Shown: piece after piece, positions 10,258 through 19,705 of the stretch
Layout: the number at the start of each line of letters is the position of its first letter
Numbering within the stretch: position 1 is the first letter of the stretch
Assembly: GCF_014640615.1 (NCBI RefSeq)
Contig: NZ_BMHH01000014.1
Location: 1 to 64,000 of the forward strand
From: Paramesorhizobium endophyticum
Lineage (GTDB): Bacteria > Pseudomonadota > Alphaproteobacteria > Rhizobiales > Rhizobiaceae
Reading direction: 5' to 3'
Length of the DNA: 64,000 nt
Notes under the pieces: generated by a model
The model's input: the letters and a program-made list of their open reading frames with translations, nothing else
Databases searched by the model: none
What the model was told of the DNA's origin: nothing
Program-made: the position numbers and the translations under genes

Positions 10258-11808
10258 ATGGCTGAAACGCAGGATCTCATCATCGGGATCGATGCAGGCA
10301 CTTCGGTCATGAAGGCGGTTGCCTTCACGCTTGCCGGGCAGCAGATCGCGTCCGCAACCGTCCGTAACACCTATAGCGCCAAAGCCGATGGCTCGGTGAC
10401 GCAGTCGCTTTCCAGCACATGGGCGGATTGTGTGAAGGCGCTGCGCGGCCTTTCCGAGAAAGTCGAACATCTTTCCCAAAGGGTGGCGGTCATTGCCGTC
10501 ACCGGACAGGGGGACGGCACCTGGCTGGTGGGCAAGGACAATCGGCCTGTTGCCGATGCGTGGTTATGGCTCGATGCGCGCGCTGCGCCGACAGTGGTGC
10601 GCCTTTCGGCGCTTGAAGCCGATCGTGCCCGCTTCGAGGCGACGGGAACCGGCCTCAATACATGCCAGCAGGGCAGCCAGATGGCGCATATGGACCGCCA
10701 TAATCCGGAATTGCTCGATCATGCCGAAGCCGCCATGCATTGCAAGGACTGGCTTTATCTCAACCTGACGGGCGTACGGGCGACCGATCCGTCCGAAGTG
10801 AGCTTCACCTTCGGCAATTTCAGAACCCGTAATTATGATCCGGTGGTTCTCGAAGCTCTCGGTCTCAGCCATCGGCGCAATCTCTTGCCCGATGTTCTGG
10901 AGGGAACGCAGACGACCCATCCGCTGAGCGCCGAAGCTGCGTCGGCCTGCGGCCTGGCGGCGGGTACGCCCGTATGTCTTGGCTATGTGGATATGGTGAT
11001 GACGGCGCTTGGTGCCGGGGTGCGAAGCGGTGGCCAAAATGCCGCCTGTTCCGCCATCGGCTCCACCGGAGTCCACTTGCGCGCCAAGGCGGTTGCCGAT
11101 GTCACCCTGAACCAGGAGAAGACGGGCTATGTGATCGCCTTGCCGATCCCCGGCATCGTGACGCAGGTGCAGACGAATATGGGCGCAACCATCAATCTCG
11201 ACTGGTTGCTGCAGGTGGGCGCAGACCTGTTGGCGGATTTCGGGATCGAGGTGACGCTGGAGAATCTCATCGCTCGGGTGGATCATTGGTTCGCCTCGAG
11301 TAACCCGGGCGACATCGTCTATCATCCTTATATATCCGAGGCGGGCGAGCGCGGCCCCTTCGTCAATGCTGAGGCTCGCGCCAATTTCAGCGGGCTCTCC
11401 AGCCGGCATCGCTATCCCGATCTGGTTCGCGCTGTGATTGAAGGACTGGGGATGGCGACCCGCGACTGTTACGCGGCAATGGGCACCTTGCCGCCGGAAA
11501 TCCGCATCAGCGGGGGCGCAGCCCGCTCCAACGCCCTGCGCCAAACGCTTGCCGCCGCTCTCGATGCGCCCGTGCGCGTCAGTTCGCGGGAGGAGGCCGG
11601 CGCTGCGGGCGCGGCCATGATGGGGGCGGTCGCCATTGGCGCCTACCGGAACATGGACGATTGCATCGCCGATTGGGTGGCGCCGTATCTGGGAAAGGCG
11701 GAGACCGCAGACAAGGCGGCCACAGAGCGGATGCAGCGGCTCTTCGCGGCCTACCAGACCATTCGAATGGGCGTGACCCCTGCCTGGAGCATCCTGGCGG
11801 GCCATTGA
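10258..11808 (+). CDS. eryA: Erythritol kinase EryA
   Basis: A 516-residue FGGY kinase. The phosphate motif GIDAGTSVMKAVAF lies at residues 10-23, the probable catalytic Asp is D245 in GYVDMVMTALG, and the C-terminal nucleotide motif is ISGGAARSNALRQ. In Brucella, EryA phosphorylates erythritol to L-erythritol 4-phosphate. Length and the following gene order eryB-eryC-eryD match the Brucella operon. It is the first gene of the plus-strand ery operon, preceded by a long AT-rich control region. The gap to eryB is 69 bp. The substrate call rests on the operon, which is distinctive. Confidence 0.95.
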   Translation: MAETQDLIIGIDAGTSVMKAVAFTLAGQQIASATVRNTYSAKADGSVTQSLSSTWADCVKALRGLSEKVEHLSQRVAVIAVTGQGDGTWLVGKDNRPVADAWLWLDARAAPTVVRLSALEADRARFEATGTGLNTCQQGSQMAHMDRHNPELLDHAEAAMHCKDWLYLNLTGVRATDPSEVSFTFGNFRTRNYDPVVLEALGLSHRRNLLPDVLEGTQTTHPLSAEAASACGLAAGTPVCLGYVDMVMTALGAGVRSGGQNAACSAIGSTGVHLRAKAVADVTLNQEKTGYVIALPIPGIVTQVQTNMGATINLDWLLQVGADLLADFGIEVTLENLIARVDHWFASSNPGDIVYHPYISEAGERGPFVNAEARANFSGLSSRHRYPDLVRAVIEGLGMATRDCYAAMGTLPPEIRISGGAARSNALRQTLAAALDAPVRVSSREEAGAAGAAMMGAVAIGAYRNMDDCIADWVAPYLGKAETADKAATERMQRLFAAYQTIRMGVTPAWSILAGH

Positions 11809-11877
11809 AGTTAACCGAGTGTGCAATATGCGGCGCGAAGTGATCGTGTCTACGGCGCGCCGAGGGAGTTGGCAGGA

Positions 11878-13389
11878 ATGACGGAACCCGAAACATACGA
11901 CCTCTTCGTGATCGGTGGAGGCATCAATGGTGCCGGCATTGCCCGGGATGCCGCAGGGCGCGGATTGTCGGTCCTCATGTGCGAGAAGGACGATCTTGCC
12001 GAAGGCACCTCTTCACGTTCCGGCAAGCTCGTCCATGGCGGATTGAGATATCTCGAATATTATGAATTCCGCCTCGTCCGCGAAGCGCTAATCGAGCGGG
12101 AAGTGCTGCTGAACTCCGCCAGCCACATCATCTGGCCGATGCGCTTCGTCTTGCCCCACAGCCCGAATGACCGCCCGGCATGGCTGGTCCGTCTCGGCCT
12201 TTTCCTTTACGACCATCTGGGCGGACGCAAGAAGCTGCCCGGCACCCGCACCATCGACCTGCGCCGCGATCCCGAGGGCGCCGCGATAGAGGATCAATAT
12301 ACCAAGGCGTTCGAATATTCCGACTGCTGGGTGGATGATGCCCGCCTCGTTATCCTCAACGCCATGGATGCCGCCGGAAAAGGCGCGAAGATATTGACGC
12401 GCACGGCGTGCGCCAGCATTCGCCGCGAAAAGGGAATGTGGATTGCGCAGCTTCGCGACATCAATAGCGGCGCTGTCACCAGCATTCGCGCCCGCGCCGT
12501 CGTCAACGCCGCCGGTCCCTGGGTCAACGATGTGATCGGCAGGATCGCCGGCGCCAACAGCCGCCGTTCGGTACGCCTCGTCAAGGGAAGCCATATCATC
12601 GTGCCGAAGTTCTGGAGCGGGCAGAATGCCTATCTGGTTCAGAACAGCGACAAGCGTGTGATCTTCATCAATCCTTACGAGGGCGACAAGGCCCTGATCG
12701 GCACCACCGACATCCCCTATGAAGGGGCACCTGAAACGGTCGCTGCCGACGAGGCGGAAATCGATTATCTGATCAAGGTGGTTAATCGCTATTTCAAGGA
12801 GAAGCTGCGCCGGTCCGATGTGATCGAAAGCTTCTCCGGCGTGCGCCCGCTTTTCGACGATGGCCAGGGCAATCCTTCAGCCGTCACCCGGGACTATGTC
12901 TTCGATCTCGACGAGACGGATGGCGCGCCGCTACTCAACGTGTTCGGCGGTAAGATCACGACATTCCGCAAGCTCTCCGAGCATGCTTTGCAAAAATTGG
13001 AGAAATATTTCCCGAAAATGGGAGGGGACTGGACAGCCAAGGCCACACTGCCGGGCGGCGATATCCCCAACGCCGATTACGTAGCGTTCTTCGAGACCTT
13101 GCGTGCGGATTATCCGTGGATGCCGCGCCATCTCATCGATCATTATGGCCGGCTTTATGGAACGCGGTTGCGTGAAATCATCGGCCATGCGGCCTCGCTG
13201 GATGGGCTTGGGCGTCATTTCGGCGGCAATCTCTATGAGGCGGAGGTTCGTTATCTGGTTAAAAAGGAATGGGCACAGACCGCTGAGGATGTGGTGTGGC
13301 GGCGGACCAAGGAGAGCCTGCGCATGACGCCGCAGCAGAAGGCTGATTTTGCCGCGTGGTTCCGGTCGGAATTGGCGAACGCCGCGTGA
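11878..13389 (+). CDS. eryB: L-erythritol-4-phosphate dehydrogenase EryB
   Basis: Start chosen at ATG 11878 (MTEPETYDL), giving 503 residues, close to the length I recall for Brucella EryB (about 502). An earlier in-frame start would add 19 residues without resemblance to the family. The FAD motif VIGGGINGAG lies at residues 11-20, followed by TSSRSGKLVHGGLRYLEYYEF, NAAGPWVND and FGGKITTFRKLSE, all typical of GlpD-type dehydrogenases. It oxidises L-erythritol 4-phosphate to L-3-tetrulose 4-phosphate, presumably passing electrons to the respiratory chain. It is followed by eryC after about 30 bp. Confidence 0.94.
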   Translation: MTEPETYDLFVIGGGINGAGIARDAAGRGLSVLMCEKDDLAEGTSSRSGKLVHGGLRYLEYYEFRLVREALIEREVLLNSASHIIWPMRFVLPHSPNDRPAWLVRLGLFLYDHLGGRKKLPGTRTIDLRRDPEGAAIEDQYTKAFEYSDCWVDDARLVILNAMDAAGKGAKILTRTACASIRREKGMWIAQLRDINSGAVTSIRARAVVNAAGPWVNDVIGRIAGANSRRSVRLVKGSHIIVPKFWSGQNAYLVQNSDKRVIFINPYEGDKALIGTTDIPYEGAPETVAADEAEIDYLIKVVNRYFKEKLRRSDVIESFSGVRPLFDDGQGNPSAVTRDYVFDLDETDGAPLLNVFGGKITTFRKLSEHALQKLEKYFPKMGGDWTAKATLPGGDIPNADYVAFFETLRADYPWMPRHLIDHYGRLYGTRLREIIGHAASLDGLGRHFGGNLYEAEVRYLVKKEWAQTAEDVVWRRTKESLRMTPQQKADFAAWFRSELANAA

Positions 13390-13418
13390 CTTCATCCCGA
13401 ATTTATCGAGATCCAGAT

Positions 13419-14354
13419 ATGCCCCTCACTCTGTCGCTGAACACAAATCCGCTCGTCAACCGCTTCGCTGACCCAGACGATCTTATCGATACGGTCGCGC
13501 AGCAGTTGAAGATCAGGGACTTGCAGCTGACCCACGAATTCATCAATCCGAGCTGGCACGCACCGGTAATCAGCCGGCTAATCCGCCAGATGAGGGGAGC
13601 CTTGCAGCGCACGGGTGTCCGCATCACCTCAGGCATGACGGGTCCCTATGGCCGCCTCAATCATTTCGGCCACCCGGACCGGGATGTGCGCTGCTATTAT
13701 GTCGACTGGTTCAAGACATTTTCCGATATCACAGGGGAACTTGGCGGCACGTCCGTCGGCACGCAGTTCGCCATTTTCACCTATCGCGATTACGACGATC
13801 CCGCTCGCCGGGAAGAGCTCATCGACATAGCAATCGATTGCTGGGCTGAAGTTGCCGAGCATGCCCGTGCGGCGGGCCTCTCCTATGTGTTCTGGGAGCC
13901 GATGAGCATCGGGCGTGAGTTCGGTGAGACGATCGAGGCCTGCATGGCGTTGCAGGATCGAATCGCCGCGGCGAAAATGGCTATCCCCATGTGGATGATG
14001 GCCGATATCGACCATGGCGACGTCACCTCCGATAATCCTGATGATTACGATCCCTATGCATGGGCGCGCGCGGTGCCGCCTGTCTCGCCGATCATCCACA
14101 TCAAGCAGAGCCTTATGGATAAGGGTGGGCACCGTCCGTTCACCGCGGAGTTCAACGCCAAAGGTCGGATACAGCCCGAACCGCTGCTTGAAGCTTTTCG
14201 CCAGGGCGGTGCGGCGGATAATGAAATCTGCCTTGAATTGTCCTTCAAGGAACGGGAGCCGAACGACCGGCTGGTCATTCCGCAGATTGCCGAAAGCATT
14301 GCATTCTGGGCGCCGTATATCGACACCGGCGCATCGGAGCTTAATATCGGCTGA
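13419..14354 (+). CDS. eryC: Tetrulose-4-phosphate racemase EryC
   Basis: 311 residues from ATG 13419 (MPLTLSLNTNPLVNRF), near the 309 residues I recall for the Brucella protein. It is a xylose-isomerase-superfamily TIM barrel. Visible features are GMTGPYGRLNHFGHPD, FWEPMSIGREFGET, MADIDHGDV and a closing ELSFKERE segment that fit metal-dependent sugar-phosphate isomerases. It was long annotated as a dehydrogenase, but no Rossmann nucleotide motif is present. Work on Brucella (Barbier and colleagues, 2014) showed that EryC interconverts L- and D-3-tetrulose 4-phosphate. The start is weakly marked (GAG only), and an upstream GTG overlapping the eryB stop is an alternative. Confidence 0.92.
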   Translation: MPLTLSLNTNPLVNRFADPDDLIDTVAQQLKIRDLQLTHEFINPSWHAPVISRLIRQMRGALQRTGVRITSGMTGPYGRLNHFGHPDRDVRCYYVDWFKTFSDITGELGGTSVGTQFAIFTYRDYDDPARREELIDIAIDCWAEVAEHARAAGLSYVFWEPMSIGREFGETIEACMALQDRIAAAKMAIPMWMMADIDHGDVTSDNPDDYDPYAWARAVPPVSPIIHIKQSLMDKGGHRPFTAEFNAKGRIQPEPLLEAFRQGGAADNEICLELSFKEREPNDRLVIPQIAESIAFWAPYIDTGASELNIG

Positions 14355-14395
14355 AGCCCTATGGGGCGGGAGTCGCGGAGACAGTAGCATTCGTC

Positions 14396-15334
14396 ATGTC
14401 GGATTATGAAAACTCGCTGGCTGTAAGGGCTGCCTGGCTGCATTATGTCGGCGGGTTGACGCAAGCTGCCGTGGCGAAAAGGCTCGGCATTCCATCCGTG
14501 AAGGCCCACCGGCTGATTGCGCGCGCTGTTGCCGAAGGCGTGGTCAAGGTGAGCATTGACGGCGAGATTGCCGAATGCGCCGATCTGGAAACGAGACTGT
14601 GTCAGCGTTTCGGCCTCGATTACTGCGAGGTCGCGCCTGACATTGACGGAGACGATGGCCTCGCTCTCACAACGCTCAGCCATGCCGGCAGCCGTTTCCT
14701 GAGGCAGGAGATCGAAATGGGAGAGAGCAAGGTCATCGGTTTCGGCCATGGCCGGACCCTTTCCGCTGCGGTAAGCCAGATGCCGCGCATATCGGCCAGC
14801 GGCAAGACGTTCGTCTCCCTCTTGGGTGGCCTCACCCGCAACTACGCCGCCAATCCGCACGATGTCATGCATCGGCTGGCTGAGAAGACCGGGACGCAGG
14901 CCTATGTCATGCCCGTGCCCTTCTTCGCCAATTCCGAGGAGGACAGGGACGTCTTCCTTGCCCAGCGGGGGGTGCGGGAGATTTTTCAGCTGGCAAGCAG
15001 CGCCGATCTCAAGATCGTCGGTATCGGTACCGTGGATGCCGACGCGCATCTCTTCAAGTCCGGGATGCTGGAAAAGCAGGAGATTGAGGAAATTGCCGCT
15101 CTAGGCGGTGTCGGCGAACTGTTGGGGCATTTTTTCGACAACAGAGGCCGGATCCTGCAGACCTCCGTCACGGCTCGCACATTGGCGGCGCCGCTCCCCG
15201 ATACCGGCAAAGACCGGCTCGTGGCGATTGCGGGCGGATCCATGAAGATTGCCGCGATCAACGCTGTTCTACATAGCAACAAGCTTCACGGTCTTATCAC
15301 GGATGAGGCGACGGCCACGGCGCTGCTCGGATAA
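14396..15334 (+). CDS. eryD: Erythritol operon repressor EryD (SorC family)
   Basis: 312 residues with an N-terminal helix-turn-helix (WLHYVGGLTQAAVAKRLGIPSVKAHRLIARAV) and a large C-terminal SorC/DeoR sugar-binding domain. The C-terminal part shows GESKVIGFGHGRTLSAAVSQMP, FVSLLGGLT and the closing VAIAGGSMKIAAINAVLHS...LITDEATA typical of this family. In Brucella, EryD represses the ery operon and is relieved by erythritol. It sits directly after eryC as in Brucella. Confidence 0.93.
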   Translation: MSDYENSLAVRAAWLHYVGGLTQAAVAKRLGIPSVKAHRLIARAVAEGVVKVSIDGEIAECADLETRLCQRFGLDYCEVAPDIDGDDGLALTTLSHAGSRFLRQEIEMGESKVIGFGHGRTLSAAVSQMPRISASGKTFVSLLGGLTRNYAANPHDVMHRLAEKTGTQAYVMPVPFFANSEEDRDVFLAQRGVREIFQLASSADLKIVGIGTVDADAHLFKSGMLEKQEIEEIAALGGVGELLGHFFDNRGRILQTSVTARTLAAPLPDTGKDRLVAIAGGSMKIAAINAVLHSNKLHGLITDEATATALLG

Positions 15335-15421
15335 GGCAATCGAAATCACAAAAATTATGTGACTTTGTTAAAGTACGGTGTTATTTCTAAAACGAGCGCT
15401 CCCACGGTAGAAAGCTGGTTA

Positions 15422-16198
15422 ATGAAACGCGAAGAACGCAGGCAGGAAATCATAAACCTTCTGGTTGAAAACCGGGCGGTCGACCTTGATAACCTGGCCG
15501 AGCGCTTTGCGGTATCGAAAATGACCATTCACCGGGATCTCGACGATCTCGAATCTGCGGGCGTCCTTCGCAAGATTCGTGGCGGCGCGACCATCGATGC
15601 CGGTACGCAATTCGAAAGCGATTTCCGCATCCGGCAGATGCAGGAGGCCGAAGTCAAGCAGGCGATCGTCCGTGTCGCGGTCGATCTCGTGGAGCCGGGG
15701 ATGACTGTCATCGTCAATGATGGGTCGATGGCCGCGGTCTTCGGTGAACTGCTTCTGGAAAAACGCCCGCTGACCATCATGACGAACAATGCGGCGATCA
15801 TGGAAAGGGTCAAGGGCGAAAGCGGCATCCGCTTGATTGCCCTCGGCGGCGTCTATTCGCCGAAGTTCAATGCTTATCTCGGAATTATGACGGAAGAATC
15901 CCTGTCACGGCTGCGCGCGGACATTGCCTTCGTGTCCACGCCGGCGGCGTCGGGCCGGTTTGCCTATCACATGGATGAAGATGTCGTGCGGACGAAGCGT
16001 GCGATGATGAAATCCAGCCGGCAGACCTGCCTGCTCATCAACAGCAGGCGTTTTGGCCACACGGCGCTGCATGTGCTGGGCGAGCTTTCCGAATTCAACA
16101 CAATCATATCGGACAAGCCGCTGCCGGAAGATATTTCCGCTGAGCTTGTCCGTGCCGGTACGACAATCAAGATCGCGAGACGGGAGGAAGACAATTGA
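15422..16198 (+). CDS. eryR: DeoR-family regulator of the ery operon (EryR)
   Basis: Start chosen at ATG 15422 (MKREERRQEII), where the DeoR helix-turn-helix begins; 258 residues. An upstream ATG at 15359 would add 21 unconserved residues. The winged-helix segment is NLAERFAVSKMTIHRDLDDLESAGVLRKIRGGA. The sensor domain carries VNDGSMAAVFGELL, IMTNNAAIMERV and ALGGVYSPKFNAYLG. It is placed between eryD and the two isomerase genes, and its stop overlaps the TTG start of the next gene by 4 bp. In Brucella the gene at this position has been called eryR. Confidence 0.9.
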   Translation: MKREERRQEIINLLVENRAVDLDNLAERFAVSKMTIHRDLDDLESAGVLRKIRGGATIDAGTQFESDFRIRQMQEAEVKQAIVRVAVDLVEPGMTVIVNDGSMAAVFGELLLEKRPLTIMTNNAAIMERVKGESGIRLIALGGVYSPKFNAYLGIMTEESLSRLRADIAFVSTPAASGRFAYHMDEDVVRTKRAMMKSSRQTCLLINSRRFGHTALHVLGELSEFNTIISDKPLPEDISAELVRAGTTIKIARREEDN

Positions 16199-16965
16199 GC
16201 CAGGAACGGCGCTATTGGGTCGGCACCAGCTGGAAGATGAACAAGACGCTGGCGGAGGCCTTGGCTTTTGCGGCGGGCTTGAAGGAGGCCGACGCTAATC
16301 GGCACCCCCGGATACAGCAATTTGTCATCCCGCCTTTCACCGCGGTGCGGCAGGTAAAGGAGGCCTTGGGCGATACATCCGTCAAGGTCGGCGCGCAGAA
16401 TATGCACTGGGCGGACCAGGGCGCGTGGACCGGCGAGATTTCTCCCCTCATGCTGAGGGATTGCGGCCTCGATATCGTCGAACTCGGCCATTCCGAACGC
16501 CGCGAATATTTTGGCGAAACCGACGAGACGGTTGGACTGAAAACGGAAGCCGCCGTCCGCCACGGCCTGATACCGCTGATCTGCATCGGCGAGACCCTTG
16601 ACGACCGGGAAAGCGGCAGGGCCTCGGAGGTGCTGGCCCGGCAGGTGAGGGGGGCTTTGTCGCGTCTGGCAGGCGAGCAGAAGCAGGCGGAAGTTCTTCT
16701 TGCCTATGAGCCGGTCTGGGCCATCGGCGAAAAGGGCATCCCGGCCACCGCCGATTATGCCGATGCCCGCCATGCGGAGATTGCCGCTTTTGCCGAGGAG
16801 ATCATGAGGCGGAAGATTCCCTGCCTCTATGGCGGCTCGGTTAACCCCGAGAATTGTCAGGAACTCATCTCTTGCCCGCATATCGACGGGCTCTTCATCG
16901 GCCGCTCGGCCTGGCAAGTCGAAGGCTATCTCGACATCCTGGCGCGCTGCGCCGCAACCATCTGA
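16195..16965 (+). CDS. eryH: D-3-tetrulose-4-phosphate isomerase EryH (TpiA2)
   Basis: A 256-residue triose-phosphate-isomerase homologue starting at TTG, with a strong GGAGG ribosome site; the start overlaps the eryR stop (TTGA). The TIM catalytic set is intact: K14 in SWKMNK, H100 in ELGHSERRE and E173 in [10 protein letters not shown]. The C-terminal phosphate loops are [10 protein letters not shown] and GLFIGRSAW. In Brucella this enzyme (TpiA2, renamed EryH) converts D-3-tetrulose 4-phosphate to D-erythrulose 4-phosphate. It is therefore a paralogue recruited for C4 chemistry, not the glycolytic enzyme. Confidence 0.92.
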   Translation: MSQERRYWVGTSWKMNKTLAEALAFAAGLKEADANRHPRIQQFVIPPFTAVRQVKEALGDTSVKVGAQNMHWADQGAWTGEISPLMLRDCGLDIVELGHSERREYFGETDETVGLKTEAAVRHGLIPLICIGETLDDRESGRASEVLARQVRGALSRLAGEQKQAEVLLAYEPVWAIGEKGIPATADYADARHAEIAAFAEEIMRRKIPCLYGGSVNPENCQELISCPHIDGLFIGRSAWQVEGYLDILARCAATI

Positions 16966-16975
16966 GGAGACGCAA

Positions 16976-17437
16976 ATGAAACTTGCAATTGCCGGAGACA
17001 GCGCAGGCGAGGGACTCGCCAAGATTCTCGCCGATTACCTTAGGGATCGCCATGAGGTCGCGGAAATTTCCCGTACCTCGCAAGGTCCTGATACCTACTA
17101 CGCCAATCTCTCGGACCGGGTGGCATCCGCCGTTCTGGCGGGAGAATATGACCGCGCCATTCTTGTTTGTGGTACCGGCATTGGCGTCTCTATCGCTGCG
17201 AACAAAGTCCCGGGCATCCGGGCAGCTCTGACCCATGACACTTATTCCGCCGAGCGAGCGGCCCTGTCCAACAATGCGCAGATCATCACGATGGGCGCCC
17301 GGGTGATCGGTCCGGAGCTCGCGAAGGCGATCGCGGATGCCTATCTCGCGCAGACCTTCGACGAGAACGGCCGTTCCGCAGGCAATGTGAACGCCATCAA
17401 TGAGGTCGATGCCAAGTACAATGCGAAGAAGGGCTGA
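16976..17437 (+). CDS. eryI: D-erythrose-4-phosphate isomerase EryI (RpiB-like)
   Basis: 153 residues from ATG 16976, with TGAGGAGA upstream. RpiB/LacAB fold: IAGDSAGEG near the N-terminus (D8), catalytic Cys C65 in [15 protein letters not shown] and [27 protein letters not shown]. In Brucella, RpiB (renamed EryI) isomerises D-erythrulose 4-phosphate to D-erythrose 4-phosphate, which enters the pentose phosphate pathway. It is the last gene of the ery operon, 10 bp after eryH, and is followed by a hairpin. Confidence 0.92.
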   Translation: MKLAIAGDSAGEGLAKILADYLRDRHEVAEISRTSQGPDTYYANLSDRVASAVLAGEYDRAILVCGTGIGVSIAANKVPGIRAALTHDTYSAERAALSNNAQIITMGARVIGPELAKAIADAYLAQTFDENGRSAGNVNAINEVDAKYNAKKG

Positions 17438-17468
17438 CTGCCCTAGCTAGATATCCCTTCGCGGATCA

Positions 17469-17502
17469 AGGTGAGTTCGGTGACAAGTCAGCGAACTCAC
17501 CT
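17469..17502. terminator. Hairpin between eryI and the convergent GntR gene
   Basis: A perfect 11-bp inverted repeat (AGGTGAGTTCG / CGAACTCACCT) with a 12-nt loop lies 31 bp past eryI and 50 bp past the end of the convergent regulator gene. It has no clear T run. Its place between convergent genes suggests a shared terminator. Confidence 0.65.
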
Positions 17503-17552
17503 ATATGAAGGAAGCTGCTGCCGTTATTGAGTCGTACGGTCCCAACTGCGGT

Positions 17553-18260
17553 CTATTCTTTTTTATAAAGCGTGCGCGAACGCTCCAAATGACGACGCAT
17601 GGCGGCTTCGGAGCGGTTTGCATCGGCGGCGGCAAGGCAATCCAATATTTCCTCATGCTCCACCAGAGTATATTTTTCCTTGCCGGTCCAGATGAGCATA
17701 TGCGTGTGGTATTCCTTCAGCCACGCCAGCATCGCCTCACTGACGGCAGTCATGATCGGGTTGCCGCAAATTTTGGCAATGCGGATGTGGAAATCCATAT
17801 CGGCAGCGATGAAGGCATCGGCATCACCGAGCGATTTACGCTGCCGCTCGATTATCTCCTTCAGCTCGGTCACGTCCTGACTGGATATCTTGTGAACGGC
17901 CTCGCGCACGATACCGCTTTCGAAGAAAATACGCGCGCTCTTCAGGTGCTCCAGCGTGTCCATCGACTGGGCGAGCATGATTTTCGCTGTCGGATCCACC
18001 TGTTGAAAAATCGACCGGGCGGTTAACCGGAGAACTTTCGCGCGCTCGCCGTGAGAAATGCTGATCAGTCCCATCTTGGCGAGCGATTGCATTGCCTCGC
18101 GAATCGCGGGGCGTCCCACGCCAAAACGTTCCATGAGCACGCGTTCGGACGGCATTTCGTCCCCCGGCTGCAACTCGCCGGACGTGATCATGCTTTCGAG
18201 CCTGTCAAAAACTTCGTCGGATAATTTGCGACGGACGATAGGTTCGAATTGTTGGGTCAT
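17553..18260 (-). CDS. FadR-subfamily GntR regulator, probable apiose-operon repressor
   Basis: 235 residues. N-terminal winged helix: DEVFDRLESMITSGELQPGDEMPSERVLMERFGVGRPAIREAMQSLAKMGLI. The C-terminal FCD effector domain has probable metal ligands in AADMDFHIRIAKICGN, HMLIW and VEHEEILDCLAA. It is divergent from the apiose operon with 188 bp between them. A TGGTtatACCA sequence, the FadR-family operator form, lies inside that operon at 21070-21084. I infer that it represses the apiose genes. The ligand may be a pathway acid such as apionate. Confidence 0.86.
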   Translation of the reverse strand: MTQQFEPIVRRKLSDEVFDRLESMITSGELQPGDEMPSERVLMERFGVGRPAIREAMQSLAKMGLISISHGERAKVLRLTARSIFQQVDPTAKIMLAQSMDTLEHLKSARIFFESGIVREAVHKISSQDVTELKEIIERQRKSLGDADAFIAADMDFHIRIAKICGNPIMTAVSEAMLAWLKEYHTHMLIWTGKEKYTLVEHEEILDCLAAADANRSEAAMRRHLERSRTLYKKE

Positions 18261-18369
18261 TGCTTCTCACCACTCACGTGCCTTGTGTCCTTATGCCTTT
18301 TCGGCTGTCCCGAGAAAAGGTGTTTACCCATCGAGCGAGGCTCCCTCACCATTTTTCGCTTGCGTGATT

Positions 18370-18388
18370 GGAATACTCATTATACCAG
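18370..18388. promoter_or_regulatory. Possible regulator-binding site upstream of oiaX
   Basis: GGAATACTCAT-TATACCAG. The same block, GGAATGCTCATT...TATACCAG, occurs at 21057-21083 upstream of apnO, but with GACTGGT inserted so that it becomes a full palindrome there. The site lies about 60 bp upstream of oiaX and 110 bp upstream of the divergent regulator gene. The shared context suggests a common operator or promoter. Confidence 0.45.
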
Positions 18389-18448
18389 ATAATGCATGTA
18401 CGCTAAGCGATTATCGCGGCGCGACGGACGCATAGTTTTGAAATCGCC

Positions 18449-19705
18449 ATGCACATCAGCCTGACCTATCGCATCGAGACCACCGGCAGCATTGAAAAGA
18501 TGGCTGCCAAGATCGCAAGTGATCAGTCGACCGGCACTTTTGTCGCTGTTCCCGGAGAAACCGAAGAACTGAAGGCACGCGTCGCAGCGCGTGTGCTGGA
18601 AATCCGCCCTCTGGAGGACGCAACTACTCCCGCATGGCCCGAACTTGAACCCGGGCATGGCCCGATCAATCGCGCCGATGTCGACATCGCTTTTCCGCTC
18701 GAGGCCATCGGCACCGATCTGGCTGCATTGATGACGATTGCGGTGGGTGGCGTTTACTCGATCAAGGGCATGACCGGGATCCGCGTCATCGATATGAAGC
18801 TGCCTGAGGCTTTCCGCAGCGCGCATCCCGGCCCGCAATTCGGCATTGCCGGAAGCCGCCGCCTGACCGGTGTCGAAAAGCGCCCGATCATCGGCACCAT
18901 CGTCAAGCCCGCCCTTGGCCTGCGCCCGGAAGAAACAGCGGAGCTTGTGGGTGAGTTGATCGCATCCGGGGTCGATTTCATCAAGGATGATGAAAAGCTG
19001 ATGAGCCCGGCCTATTCGCCGCTGGAAGCGCGCGTCAAGGCAATCATGCCGCGCATTCTCGATCATGAGCAGAAGACTGGAAAGAAGGTGATGTATGCCT
19101 TCGGCATTTCACATGCCGATCCGGATCAAATGATGCGCAACCATGATCTGGTGCTCAAAGCCGGTGGCAATTGCGCCGTCATCAACATCAATTCCATCGG
19201 TTTTGGCGGCATGAGCTTTCTGCGCAGGCGCTCCGGCCTCGTGCTGCATGCGCACCGCAACGGCTGGGACGTCCTCACCCGCAATCCGGGTGCGGGCATG
19301 GATTTCCGCGTATACCAGCAGTTCTGGCGCCTGCTCGGCGTGGACCAGTTCCAGATCAACGGCATTCGCGTCAAATATTGGGAGCCGGACGAAAGTTTCG
19401 TCAATTCGTTCAAGGCTGTCAGCACGCCGCTGTTTACGCCTGCTGACTGTCCGCTTCCGGTTGCGGGTTCAGGCCAGTGGGGCGGACAAGCGCCCGAGAC
19501 CTATGAGCGCACGGGCCGCACGACGGACCTGCTTTATCTGTGCGGCGGCGGCATTGTCAGCCATCCGGGCGGTCCTGCTGCCGGCGTTCGCGCCGTCCAA
19601 CAGGCGTGGGAAGCAGCCGTCGCCGGCATCCCGCTTGAAACCTATGCGCTCGACCACCTCGAACTTGCAGCGTCGCTCGCCAAATTCGGCAAGGGAGGCG
19701 AATGA
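18449..19705 (+). CDS. oiaX: RuBisCO-like 3-oxo-isoapionate-4-phosphate transcarboxylase/hydrolase
   Basis: 418 residues of RuBisCO large-chain family. The active-site region GTIVKPALGLRP (K153) and the carbamylated-Lys motif DFIKDDE (K179, D181, E182) are kept, as is HAHRNG at 267-272. The loop-6 region that should carry the carboxylation Lys reads VAGSGQWGGQAPE, with no Lys. It therefore cannot be a CO2-fixing RuBisCO. In the D-apiose route described by Carter and colleagues (2018), OiaX splits 3-oxo-isoapionate 4-phosphate, as I recall to 3-phosphoglycerate and glycolate. The next genes are oiaK and apnO, which strongly supports this over the methionine-salvage RLP role. Confidence 0.92.
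   Translation: MHISLTYRIETTGSIEKMAAKIASDQSTGTFVAVPGETEELKARVAARVLEIRPLEDATTPAWPELEPGHGPINRADVDIAFPLEAIGTDLAALMTIAVGGVYSIKGMTGIRVIDMKLPEAFRSAHPGPQFGIAGSRRLTGVEKRPIIGTIVKPALGLRPEETAELVGELIASGVDFIKDDEKLMSPAYSPLEARVKAIMPRILDHEQKTGKKVMYAFGISHADPDQMMRNHDLVLKAGGNCAVININSIGFGGMSFLRRRSGLVLHAHRNGWDVLTRNPGAGMDFRVYQQFWRLLGVDQFQINGIRVKYWEPDESFVNSFKAVSTPLFTPADCPLPVAGSGQWGGQAPETYERTGRTTDLLYLCGGGIVSHPGGPAAGVRAVQQAWEAAVAGIPLETYALDHLELAASLAKFGKGGE

Noticed and set aside
13419-14354. EryC as a dehydrogenase, its older annotation
   Set aside because: No nucleotide-binding fold is visible and the protein matches the xylose-isomerase superfamily, in line with published Brucella enzymology.
18449-19705. True RuBisCO
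   Set aside because: The loop-6 lysine is missing and the neighbours are apiose-pathway genes; carbon fixation is not supported.
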